DNA of 21,344 nucleotides from Deltaproteobacteria bacterium (lineage in GTDB: Bacteria; Desulfobacterota; SM23-61), in contig JAPLIW010000428.1 of the NCBI GenBank assembly GCA_026388915.1, forward strand, positions 1 to 21,344. The letters are read 5' to 3'. Each line of letters begins with the position of its first letter. Positions within the stretch are counted from its first letter, which is position 1. The notes beneath the pieces were generated by a model. It was not told the DNA's origin and ran no database searches. It was given only the letters and a program-made list of their open reading frames with translations. The translations under genes and the position numbers were made by a program. Positions 6,913-14,217 of the stretch are shown piece after piece.

Positions 6913-7932
6913 CTAGAGACGGCATTCTTCCACGGCGTGGCAGGCCACGATGCTGTCTTTCGAAGGTTTGGGGAGGGGTTTCTCCGCTCGGCAGCGATCC
7001 CCCACGGAAGGACATCGGGGATGGAAAGCGCATCCGGAGGGGGGTTCGATGGGGTTGGGCACCTCCCCGGTCACCGGCTGGCGCCTGCGCCCGGAGAGGT
7101 CGAGGTCGGGAATGGTGTCGAGGAGCAGCCGCGTGTAGGGATGCTGCGGCTGGTTGAAAAGGGTCCGCTTGGGGGCCACTTCGCAGAGCCGGCCCAGGTA
7201 CATGACCCCCACGTGATCCGAGATGTGATTCACCACTGCCAGGTTATGGCTGATGAATAAATAGGTGAGTCCCAGGCGGCGCTGGAGCTCCTTCATCAAG
7301 TTGAGGATCTGCGCCTGGACCGACACATCCAGGGCCGAAGTGGGCTCGTCGCAGACCAGGAAATCGGGATTGCTGGAGAGGGCCCGGGCGATGGAAATCC
7401 GCTGCCGCTGCCCCCCGCTGAACTCATGGGGGTATTTTTCCCCGTCGCTGGCAGAAAGGCCGACCTGCAGGAGCAGCTCGGAGACTCGTTCCCCCATCTC
7501 GGCCCGATTCCTCGCCAGATGGAAGGCCCGGATCGGCTCGGCGATGATGTCGCGGACCCGCCAGCGGGGGTCCAGACTGGCATAGGGATCCTGAAAGATC
7601 ATTTGCATCCGGGTGTGAGACTCCGGCGAGGCCTTTACCGAAGGATCCTCCAGACTCTTTCCCTGGAAATAAATATCCCCGGCTGTGGGGTGATAAAGAC
7701 CCACGATCACCCGGGCCACGGTCGATTTCCCGCAGCCCGACTCCCCCACCAGGGCGAAGGTCTGGCCCCGCTGGATTTCAAAGCTGACCCCGTCCACGGC
7801 CCTCAGGATGGGCGGGGACAGGCGGCCGAAGACCCGGCTGAGCCAGGGAACCGAGAGGACGAAGTACTTCGAGAGTTCCTGGACCCTGAGGAGCGGGGGA
7901 GAGGCCGAGGGTTTGGGGGTCGCGTTAGCCAT
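6913..7932 (-). CDS. dppF: Peptide ABC transporter ATPase, DppF/OppF type
   Basis: One of the two cytoplasmic ATPases that power the adjacent peptide importer. The 339 residues contain Walker A GESGCGKST (63-71), the Q-loop in MIFQDPYASLDP, signature SGGQRQR (172-178), Walker B FLVCDEPTSALD (from 191) and the switch His229. The C-terminal oligopeptide-transporter domain has HPYTRLL and four cysteines (301, 307, 314, 331; GCAFHPRCP then RC and C). These match the iron-sulfur-binding pattern known in DppD/DppF-class ATPases. Its start overlaps the end of the dppD gene by 8 bp, the usual sign of translational coupling. DppF and OppF cannot be told apart by sequence alone, so the substrate remains open. 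Confidence 0.9.
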   Translation of the reverse strand: MANATPKPSASPPLLRVQELSKYFVLSVPWLSRVFGRLSPPILRAVDGVSFEIQRGQTFALVGESGCGKSTVARVIVGLYHPTAGDIYFQGKSLEDPSVKASPESHTRMQMIFQDPYASLDPRWRVRDIIAEPIRAFHLARNRAEMGERVSELLLQVGLSASDGEKYPHEFSGGQRQRISIARALSSNPDFLVCDEPTSALDVSVQAQILNLMKELQRRLGLTYLFISHNLAVVNHISDHVGVMYLGRLCEVAPKRTLFNQPQHPYTRLLLDTIPDLDLSGRRRQPVTGEVPNPIEPPSGCAFHPRCPSVGDRCRAEKPLPKPSKDSIVACHAVEECRL

Positions 7933-8908
7933 GGGAAGCTGTCCTCGCGTATTTCCAGCAGGAAGCGGCCTGGCGGGGGTGGCCAGCGTCCATCATCTCG
8001 GGCCGCTCCACCTGACAGCGATCGAAGGCCTCCGGGCATCGGGGATGGAAAGGGCAGCCTGGCGGAATTTCCTGAAGCCGGGGCATGGCCCCGCGAATGT
8101 GGGAGAGCTGGTCTTTTTCCTGTCCGACCTTGGGAATGGAGTCCATCAGGCCCACGGTGTAGGGGTGCTTGGGGCTTTTCACCACCTCCCGCAATGGGCC
8201 GATCTCCGCGATCCGGCCGGCGTACATGACCGCCACCCGGTCGGACATCTCGGCGATGACCCCCATGTCGTGGGTGATCAGCATGATCGCCGTGCGGTGC
8301 TCATGGCAGAGGTTTTTGAGGAGTCCGATGATCTGCGCCTGGATCGACACGTCAAGAGCCGTGGTGGGTTCGTCGGCGATGATGAGGCGGGGGTTGACGC
8401 AGATGGCCAGGGCGATCACTACCCGCTGCCGCATTCCCCCGGAAAACTCATGGGGGTACGAGTCCACCCGCCGTTCCGCGGCCGGGATTCCCACCTCATT
8501 CAATAAGTCGATGGCCCGGGACCGCGCCTGGGAGGAGGAAAGGTCCGTATGGGTGGTGAGGGTCTCGGTGAGCTGCCGTCCGATGGAGTAAATAGGGTTC
8601 AGGCTGGTCAGGGGGTCTTGAAAAATCGCCCCGATCTTTGCGCCCCGGATCCGGCGCATCGCCTCCTGGGGCAGGCCGTTGAGCTGCCGCCCTTCGAACC
8701 GGATGTCCCCCCGGCCGATCCGCCCCGGCGGCTCCAGCAGGCCGATGACTGCCGCCCCGGTGACCGACTTGCCCGCGCCCGATTCGCCTACGACCCCCAG
8801 GACCTCTCCCTCCTCGATGGAGAAGGAGACGTCATCCACGGCCACCAGAATACCGCGTCGCGTCGGGAATTCAATTCGCAAACGATCCACTTCGAGCAAG
8901 GCAGTCAT
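7925..8908 (-). CDS. dppD: Peptide ABC transporter ATPase, DppD/OppD type
   Basis: The second ATPase of the importer, 327 aa. Visible motifs are Walker A GESGAGKS (41-48), Q-loop AIFQDPLTSLNP (from 94), signature SGGMRQR (156-162), Walker B RLIIADEPTTALD (from 174) and switch His213. The C-terminal domain has HPYTVGLMDSIP and four cysteines (285, 291, 298, 317; PGCPFHPRCP, RC and C), again the iron-sulfur pattern. SGGMRQR instead of SGGQRQR is the usual difference between the D and F subunits, which form a heterodimer. It begins 4 bp after the dppC stop and overlaps dppF by 8 bp, so expression of the three is tightly coupled. Confidence 0.9.
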   Translation of the reverse strand: MTALLEVDRLRIEFPTRRGILVAVDDVSFSIEEGEVLGVVGESGAGKSVTGAAVIGLLEPPGRIGRGDIRFEGRQLNGLPQEAMRRIRGAKIGAIFQDPLTSLNPIYSIGRQLTETLTTHTDLSSSQARSRAIDLLNEVGIPAAERRVDSYPHEFSGGMRQRVVIALAICVNPRLIIADEPTTALDVSIQAQIIGLLKNLCHEHRTAIMLITHDMGVIAEMSDRVAVMYAGRIAEIGPLREVVKSPKHPYTVGLMDSIPKVGQEKDQLSHIRGAMPRLQEIPPGCPFHPRCPEAFDRCQVERPEMMDAGHPRQAASCWKYARTASHG

Positions 8909-8912
8909 GGGC

Positions 8913-9824
8913 CTACCGCAGTTTGGGGTTGAAGGTGTCGCGCAGCCAGTCCCCGATTAAATTCACCGAGAGCACCAGCACCACGAGGGCAAGCGCGGGG
9001 AAAATCGTGATCCACCATTCTCCGGAAAAAAGAAATTCATTCCCGATCCGAATCAGCGTGCCCAGGGAGGGAGTGGTCGGCGGAACCCCCACCCCCAGAA
9101 AGGAAAGGGTCGCTTCGATGATGATGGCCAGCGGAACGCCGATAGTGGCCAGGACCATGGTGGGCCCCATCACGTTGGGGACGATGTGCCGCACCATGAT
9201 CAGCCCCGGATGGACGCCGATGACCTTTGCCGCCGCAATGTACTCCTTGTTTCTTTCCACCATGGCCCCGCTCCGGGTCACCCGGGCGTACTGCGGCCAG
9301 GCGGCGATTCCGATGGAGAAGACTAGGACATAGATGGCCAGGCTTTCCTGCAGCTCCTGCATCAGGGAGGCGCGGGCCACTCCATTGACCAGCAGCGCGA
9401 TCAGGATCGGAGGGACAGTCAGCTGGGCGTCCGCCAGGCGCATGATCAACGAATCCAGCCAGCCTCCGATGTATCCGCTTACGGTCCCCAGGGTGACCCC
9501 GATGAGCATGGCCAGCAGAACCGACAGAAACCCCACCAGAAGGGAGATCCGGTTACCAAACATGATCGTGGAGAGGATGTCCCGTCCCTGGTCATCGGTT
9601 CCGAGGGGATAGGTCCATTTGCCGCCCTCGACCCAGATCGGCGGGGTAAAGGCATCCATCAGATTCAGGCTGCTGGGGTTGAAAGGATCGTGGATCGTGA
9701 CCCAGGGGGCAAACACCGAAGTGATGATGATGAACAGGGTGACGAAGGCTGCCAGCATGATCACCCAGGAACGGGTGAAGCTGTAGGAGATGTCGTGATC
9801 GATCACTCGTTTCAGCCAGCCCAT
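8913..9824 (-). CDS. dppC: Peptide ABC transporter permease, DppC type
   Basis: Integral inner-membrane subunit, 303 aa, with the N-terminal OppC-type segment: a first membrane helix at about 21-43, then a periplasmic stretch containing HPLGTDDQGRD-like YPLGTDDQGRDILS. Five further hydrophobic segments follow. The cytoplasmic EAA loop that docks the ATPase is AAAKVIGVHPGLIMVRHIVP. It pairs with the DppB-type permease to form the channel. The spacer from dppB (128 bp) is filled by two heptamer arrays. The ribosome-binding site is weak (AGGG), so translation may depend on the upstream transcript. Family assignment is secure. Confidence 0.92.
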   Translation of the reverse strand: MGWLKRVIDHDISYSFTRSWVIMLAAFVTLFIIITSVFAPWVTIHDPFNPSSLNLMDAFTPPIWVEGGKWTYPLGTDDQGRDILSTIMFGNRISLLVGFLSVLLAMLIGVTLGTVSGYIGGWLDSLIMRLADAQLTVPPILIALLVNGVARASLMQELQESLAIYVLVFSIGIAAWPQYARVTRSGAMVERNKEYIAAAKVIGVHPGLIMVRHIVPNVMGPTMVLATIGVPLAIIIEATLSFLGVGVPPTTPSLGTLIRIGNEFLFSGEWWITIFPALALVVLVLSVNLIGDWLRDTFNPKLR

Positions 9825-9840
9825 AAATCCCTGAAAATTT

Positions 9841-9948
9841 CAGATTTCAGATTGCGGATTACGGATTGCATATAGCCCTTTTGCTCATTGCCCATTGCTC
9901 ATTGCCCGTTGCCCATTGTCCATTGACCAATGAGCCTTGATCATTGCC
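9841..9948. repeat. Two heptamer tandem arrays inside the dpp operon
   Basis: The 128-bp gap between dppB and dppC holds two arrays of exact 7-nt period. One has four CAGATTT/CGGATTG-type units (9841-9868). The other has nine CATTGCC-type units (9886-9948), including CCTTGAT-CATTGCC. The second begins 4 bp after the dppB stop. The same words recur at 14219-14260. No spacers or conserved repeat length fit a CRISPR array. Confidence 0.8.
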
Positions 9949-9952
9949 GCTT

Positions 9953-10936
9953 TCACGCTCCGGCCACACGCCTTTCGATCCGCAGCCTCGGGTCCACGAC
10001 AAAATAAAGCAAATCGACGATCAGGTTGATGATGACGAAAAACAGGGCCACCAGGGTCATGTAGGCGGCCATGATCGGGATGTCGGCAAAGAGCACGGCC
10101 TGGATGAATAAAAATCCCATTCCCGGCCACTGGAAGACCGTCTCGGTGATGATGGAAAAGGCGATCAACGACCCCACCTGTAGGCCGGTCACGGTGATGA
10201 CCGGGATGAGGGTGTTTTTGAGGGCGTGGCCGAAGTGAATAGCCCGGTTGGTGAGTCCCCGGGCCCGGGCAAACTTGATGTAGTCGGTCCGCAGCACCTC
10301 CAGCATTTCGGACCGGACGATCCGAAGAATCAGGGCCAATTGATAAAGACAAAGGGTGATCGAAGGCAGGATGATGGCCTTCAAGCCGCTGGCCGTGAGA
10401 AAGCCGGTGGTCCAGAACCCTGCCTTCACCACCGTTCCCCGTCCATAAGACGGGAGCAGGTTGAAGGTAACCGCAAAGATGTAGATCAGGAGGATGCCGG
10501 TGACGAAGGTCGGCAGGGACACCCCCACCAGGGAAGTGGAGAGGATTACCCGGCTCAACCAGTTATCGCGGTGCAGGCCAGTGTAAACGCCGCAGGGAAT
10601 CCCTATGAACAGGGCTAATAGGGCCGAGACAAAGACCAGCTCCAGGGTTGCTGGAAGTCTTTCCTTGAGCAAAACTTTGACCGGTCTCTGCATTCGATAA
10701 GAGATTCCGAAATCGCCCCGGACCGCCCGGCTGACAAAACGTCCGAACTGGAACACAATCGGGTCGTTGAGCCCCAGCTCCTGCCTCAGGGCGGCCCGGT
10801 CCGCGATGGTAGCCTCCTGGCCCACCATGTTGTTCACCGGGTCCCCCACATAGTTGGAGAGGACAAAGCAGATGAAGGCCACGAAGAGCATCACGGCTAC
10901 GGACTGCAGCAGGCGTTTTATGACGTAGGAGAGCAT
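9953..10936 (-). CDS. dppB: Peptide ABC transporter permease, DppB type
   Basis: Integral membrane subunit, 327 aa from the chosen start. It opens MLSYVIKRLLQSVAVMLFVAF, the canonical first helix of DppB/OppB permeases, followed by the periplasmic GDPVNNMVG and LGLNDPIVFQF region. Five more membrane segments and the EAA loop (LRTDYIKFARARGLTNRAI, then HALKNTLIPVI) follow. The frame is open for 55 codons further upstream to 11101, but that extension is proline/arginine-rich and encoded by the repeat hairpin at 11021-11058. A GAGG site sits just ahead of the ATG at 10936, so the shorter start is right. It follows the binding-protein gene by 175 bp, the usual position in this operon type. Confidence 0.93.
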   Translation of the reverse strand: MLSYVIKRLLQSVAVMLFVAFICFVLSNYVGDPVNNMVGQEATIADRAALRQELGLNDPIVFQFGRFVSRAVRGDFGISYRMQRPVKVLLKERLPATLELVFVSALLALFIGIPCGVYTGLHRDNWLSRVILSTSLVGVSLPTFVTGILLIYIFAVTFNLLPSYGRGTVVKAGFWTTGFLTASGLKAIILPSITLCLYQLALILRIVRSEMLEVLRTDYIKFARARGLTNRAIHFGHALKNTLIPVITVTGLQVGSLIAFSIITETVFQWPGMGFLFIQAVLFADIPIMAAYMTLVALFFVIINLIVDLLYFVVDPRLRIERRVAGA

Positions 10937-11020
10937 GACCTCGTGTGCGAAAATTGGGATGGGTGGCCCGGGATGAAACCGAGCTGCCCAATCAGAAAAA
11001 AATTTTACTTGATAAAAACA

Positions 11021-11059
11021 TCCCCTCCCCCGGTGGGAGGGGATGAAGGGGAGGGGGGT
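11021..11059 (-). terminator. Intercistronic hairpin between binding protein and permease genes
   Basis: TCCCCTCCC (11021-11029) pairs perfectly with GGGAGGGGA (11035-11043); on the minus strand the stem is followed by TGTTTTTAT. It lies between the binding-protein stop and the dppB start. This placement fits a partial terminator or 3' stabiliser that leaves the binding protein in excess over the membrane subunits. A second G-rich block (GGGGAGGGGGG, to 11057) adjoins it, and a smaller stem (TGCGGA 11079-11084, TCCGCA 11092-11097) lies closer to the stop. Confidence 0.55.
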
Positions 11060-11111
11060 AATTTGAACATTTCCCCTTTGCGGATGCCCCGTCCGCATCA
11101 TGGAAGATCAA

Positions 11112-12683
11112 CTATTTCATTTTTGCCCAGCAGAACTGCGGCTGGTCATCGGGCTGCATGGGCATTTCCAGCTTCTTGTTCATCGCCCAGACGATCACCT
11201 GGTGGTGGAGGGGGATATAGATCACATCATCCGTAAGCTTCTTCCAGACCTCGGCGATCATGGCGTCGCGCTTGGCCTGATCCATCTCTACGCTCATGGC
11301 GTTGGTCAGCTCCTCCACCCGGGGGTCGCTGTAGCCCGACCCGTTCCAGGGACCGTCCTTGGTGGTCAGGTAGGTGAAGACATAGTGGGAGTCCACCGTG
11401 GCCACTCCCCAGCCCAGCATGTAAAAATCCGACTGCCTGTTGGTGATCTTGGGGAAATGGAGGGTCTTGGACTGGGCGTCCAGGTTCACCTTGATGCCCG
11501 CCTTGCCCAGCATCCCGACGACCGCCTGGCAGATTTTCTCGTCGTTGTTGTAGCGGTTGTTGGGACAATCCAGCTTCACTTCAAACCCGTTGGGATACCC
11601 GGCTTCGGCCAGTAGCTTTTTCGCCTTCTGCAGGTCTTGGGGCGGACGCTTGTCCAGTTCTTTGGGATATCCATGCACCATGGGCGCGGTGATAACATTC
11701 GCTGGCTGCGACAATCCCCGCATGATCACTTTATGGATGGCATTGCTGTCGATGGCCAGGTGCATGGCCTGGCGCACCCGTTTGTCCTTGAACGGGTTCT
11801 TACCCTTGATGTTCGAGAAGCGCAGTTCGTTTCTGGCTTGGTCGAGGCCGAAGAAGATACTGCGGTTCTGGGCGATCTGGCCCACCTTGAGATTCGGGTT
11901 CTTTTTCAGTCGATCCAGATCCTGGAAAGGCGGGTCCAAGAGGAAGTCGATCTCGCCGGACAGCATGGCGGCCACCCGCGTGGCCGGGTTGGCAATGGGC
12001 GTGTAGATGACCTTGTCGATTTCGTAGGGATACGTCTTGGCATTCCACCACTTGGGGTTCTTCACCAGAATGGTCTTGATGTCCGGCTCGCGGATCTGGA
12101 GGATGTACGGACCGGTCCCGTTCTCGTGGCGGACCGTGTATTTCTCCTCCTTGGCCTTGAAATCCTGCGCTGCCGTCGCCCCGTTCTTCTCGCACCACTT
12201 CTTCGACATGATGAAAACGTAACACAGATTGTTGATCAGGACCGGGTCGGGCCCGGAGGTCAGGATGTGGATGGTGTGATCATCGATCACCTTGGTGCCG
12301 GTGACCGTGGTCAGGTAATTCCGGAATTCCGAGGTGGGGCCTTTGGCCCGGGTGATGGTGAAGGCAACATCCTCGGCGGTAAACGGGGTGCCATCGTGGA
12401 AGGTGACTCCCTTGCGGAGTTTGAACTCCCAGGTCTTGGGATCGAGGGCCTTCCAGCTCGTGGCCAGACAGGGAACAATCTCATACTTCGGGTTTCGAAT
12501 CGCCAGGGTCTCATAGACCTGCTGCATGGCCAGGTTGGTCGGGGACTCGTTGGCCGAATGGGGATCATAGGTCAGGGCGTCCCCCTGACTGGCCCAGCGA
12601 AGGACTTTCTCGGCCATCGCCGGGGTGGCCAAGGCGCAGATGAGAACCGCTACCAGCAAAATCTTGATCAAGCCTTTTTTCAT
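11112..12683 (-). CDS. Periplasmic peptide-binding protein (SBP family 5, DppA/OppA-like)
   Basis: Captures the substrate in the periplasm and delivers it to the DppBC permease. From the ATG at 12683 the protein is 523 aa, with a signal peptide MKKGLIKILLVAVLICALA ending at AMA before EKVLRW. Family-5 hallmarks include GDALTYDPHSANE, the TWEFKLRKGVTFHDGTPFTAEDV block, GTGPY, PNPKWW-like VKNPKWW, and KDKRVRQAMHLAID. The ATG at 12683 is preceded by AAAGGAGA; the frame extends 12 codons upstream but without a signal sequence or a good site. It is the first gene of the transporter operon. Substrates in this family include peptides, nickel chelates, sugars and murein peptides, so specificity is open. 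Confidence 0.92.
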   Translation of the reverse strand: MKKGLIKILLVAVLICALATPAMAEKVLRWASQGDALTYDPHSANESPTNLAMQQVYETLAIRNPKYEIVPCLATSWKALDPKTWEFKLRKGVTFHDGTPFTAEDVAFTITRAKGPTSEFRNYLTTVTGTKVIDDHTIHILTSGPDPVLINNLCYVFIMSKKWCEKNGATAAQDFKAKEEKYTVRHENGTGPYILQIREPDIKTILVKNPKWWNAKTYPYEIDKVIYTPIANPATRVAAMLSGEIDFLLDPPFQDLDRLKKNPNLKVGQIAQNRSIFFGLDQARNELRFSNIKGKNPFKDKRVRQAMHLAIDSNAIHKVIMRGLSQPANVITAPMVHGYPKELDKRPPQDLQKAKKLLAEAGYPNGFEVKLDCPNNRYNNDEKICQAVVGMLGKAGIKVNLDAQSKTLHFPKITNRQSDFYMLGWGVATVDSHYVFTYLTTKDGPWNGSGYSDPRVEELTNAMSVEMDQAKRDAMIAEVWKKLTDDVIYIPLHHQVIVWAMNKKLEMPMQPDDQPQFCWAKMK

Positions 12684-12808
12684 TGGGGTCTCCTTTCGTT
12701 TTTCTTCACCGAAACACACGGATCGGATTGAATCGCCGGGTTCCCTGCGTTGAAAATCGACGAACCACCCAAAACCGGAATGAGAATTTTAAGCTGGCGG
12801 GATCCCAA
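12680..12808 (-). CDS. Possible leader ORF (42 codons) ahead of the binding-protein gene
   Basis: On the minus strand AGGAGGTGAT, an almost ideal Shine-Dalgarno sequence, ends at 12811. A TTG at 12808, six bases after AGGAGG, opens a 42-codon frame. Its stop TGA (12682-12680) overlaps the ATG of the binding-protein gene in the arrangement ATGA, typical of translational coupling. The product (start MGSRQLKILIPVLGG) has no known motif. An ATG next to the SD opens only seven codons. It may be a coupling leader or a remnant; the evidence is the ribosome-binding site and the stop-start overlap only. Confidence 0.25.
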   Translation of the reverse strand: MGSRQLKILIPVLGGSSIFNAGNPAIQSDPCVSVKKNERRPQ

Positions 12809-12842
12809 GCATCACCTCCTCTTCTTTTCAACGGCCCGGGAA

Positions 12843-12876
12843 ATCCGCAAAGCGGGCAAACCCATACCTTGCGGAT
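12843..12876 (-). promoter_or_regulatory. Stem-loop in the upstream region of the transporter operon
   Basis: ATCCGCAA (12843-12850) and TTGCGGAT (12869-12876) are exact inverse repeats separated by 18 bases. They lie about 160 bp before the binding-protein start, where the operon's promoter and leader should be. It could be an operator or a leader hairpin. I could not assign a firm -35/-10 pair nearby. Confidence 0.3.
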
Positions 12877-12999
12877 GTTCTGTCTGTCATGGCCCTGATT
12901 TTTAGAAGTATGGGGCTAAATACCACAAATCCAACATTTTTTCACCAAATATTTTCCCAAGAGTGACGACGTTGGAGATGAATGTCAGGATCCTTCTAT

Positions 13000-14142
13000 T
13001 CAAGGAGGCTTGGAAATGAGGTGACCCAGGTTTGAGGGTGAGACGCCCAATGGCAGTCTCTTCTTCAGGGCCGTAATGCGGGAACAGGATGATTCGATCC
13101 GGCTTGAAGAGATTCGCCCCTGTTCGACCGCCTTGATCAGGGTTTCGTGGATTCGGTGGAAGAGGTGGGGATCATCCCCTTCCGGGCTGTTGTTGGAGGC
13201 CAGGAGAATATCCACCCCGGCCTGCACGGCCAGCACGCAGGCCTCCTCCAGGCTGAACTGCTTGATGATGGCCCCCATGAGCAGGTCGTCGGAGAGGATC
13301 ACCCCCTGGTAGCCTAATTTTCCCCTCAGCATGCCCTGAAGGACCTTGGGAGAAAGGGTGACCGGATAATTTTCATCCCATCCCCGGTGGTTGAGGTGGG
13401 AGGTCATGACCAGGTCGGCCAGTCCTTCCTGGATGAGCCGGGAAAATGGCTGAAGCTCCTGATCCTGGTAGAGGGAAGTTACATCGGCCAGTTCAAAGTG
13501 GGTGTCTTTTCCTGCATTCCCTTTTCCGGGGAAGTGCTTCAGGGTAGTCAGAATTCCCTGCTTGTGATGGGCTAAGATGAAGGCTCGGGCATGTCGAAAA
13601 ACAAGCTCAGGATCGGGCCCAAAGGAGCGGCGGTTTCTGGAGATCAGACCTTCGGGGTTCAGATCGAGGTCCACCACCGGCGCCAGGTTCAGGTTGATTC
13701 CGCTCTCCTTCAAGTCCCCCGCCATTCCCTCTGCCGTTTTTGTGGTTTCAGCCAGATCATCTCTCTTACCCAATTCCCTGGGGCTCTCCCTTTCGGGAAA
13801 CCCCGCAGCCGGGCCGAGCCTGCTGACCAGGCCTCCTTCCTGGTCAACGGATATGAGGAGGGGTTCTTTGGAGCAGCTCTTTAATGCGGAAGTAAGCTTC
13901 TTCAACTGCTCCCGGGAGGTGATGTTCTTGGGACAGAGCTTAGCCCCTTCATGCCGGGTCAGGTCAGGATTTTTCTTCTGGGCTTCGAGGAAACACTTCA
14001 GGTCGATGTTGTAGAGGATCACCCCGCCCAGAGAGAAATCGCGGATGGCCCGGACGACAGGGGTATCTTCAACCACCTCCGATTCTCTGAATCCCACCAT
14101 GATCATCTGGGCGATTTTTTCTCTTAGGTCTTTGCTAAGCAC
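13000..14142 (-). CDS. nagZ: Beta-N-acetylhexosaminidase NagZ (GH3)
   Basis: Cytoplasmic glycoside hydrolase that removes N-acetylglucosamine from anhydro-muropeptides during cell-wall recycling. The 380-residue protein shows the GH3 landmarks LISVDQEGGLVSRL, NLAPVVDLDLNP, RSFGPDPE, KHFPGKGN and GVILSDDLLMGAI. The nucleophile is the first Asp of SDD (D285). The acid/base pair of the NagZ loop is kept as D213-T-H215. The common KHFPGHG reads KHFPGKG (Lys207), an unusual substitution next to the active-site loop. There is no signal peptide, as expected for NagZ. The start codon is GTG; its GAGG ribosome-binding site, 6 nt upstream, is supplied by the last unit of a heptamer array. The AmpG-like gene lies 75 bp upstream, supporting the recycling role. 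Confidence 0.9.
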   Translation of the reverse strand: MLSKDLREKIAQMIMVGFRESEVVEDTPVVRAIRDFSLGGVILYNIDLKCFLEAQKKNPDLTRHEGAKLCPKNITSREQLKKLTSALKSCSKEPLLISVDQEGGLVSRLGPAAGFPERESPRELGKRDDLAETTKTAEGMAGDLKESGINLNLAPVVDLDLNPEGLISRNRRSFGPDPELVFRHARAFILAHHKQGILTTLKHFPGKGNAGKDTHFELADVTSLYQDQELQPFSRLIQEGLADLVMTSHLNHRGWDENYPVTLSPKVLQGMLRGKLGYQGVILSDDLLMGAIIKQFSLEEACVLAVQAGVDILLASNNSPEGDDPHLFHRIHETLIKAVEQGRISSSRIESSCSRITALKKRLPLGVSPSNLGHLISKPP

Positions 14143-14145
14143 TTT

Positions 14146-14215
14146 GTTCCTCGTTCCTCGTTACTGGTTGCTCGTTGCTGGTTGCTTGTTACTGGTTGCT
14201 GGTTCCTCGTACCTC
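14146..14215. repeat. Ten-unit heptamer tandem array between ampG and nagZ
   Basis: Ten consecutive 7-nt units fill the spacer: GTTCCTC twice, then GTTACTG, GTTGCTC, GTTGCTG, GTTGCTT, GTTACTG, GTTGCTG, GTTCCTC and GTACCTC. The period is exact with no insertions. Read on the minus strand, the last unit (GAGGAAC) forms the nagZ ribosome-binding site. Confidence 0.85.
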
Positions 14216-14217
14216 TT

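Noticed and set aside
9886..9948. Heptamer array as a CRISPR array
   Set aside because: Units are 7 nt and contiguous with no spacers, and no cas genes are present.
10937..11101. 55-codon N-terminal extension of the DppB permease
   Set aside because: It is encoded by the G-rich hairpin repeat; the ATG at 10936 has a GAGG site and gives the canonical N-terminus.
12684..12719. Upstream start for the binding protein
   Set aside because: The extra 12 residues would precede and spoil the signal peptide; AAAGGAGA supports the ATG at 12683.
12811..12820. ATCACCTCCT on the plus strand resembles the 3' end of 16S rRNA
   Set aside because: The match stops after ten bases and no upstream rRNA sequence is present; read on the minus strand it is simply a strong Shine-Dalgarno.
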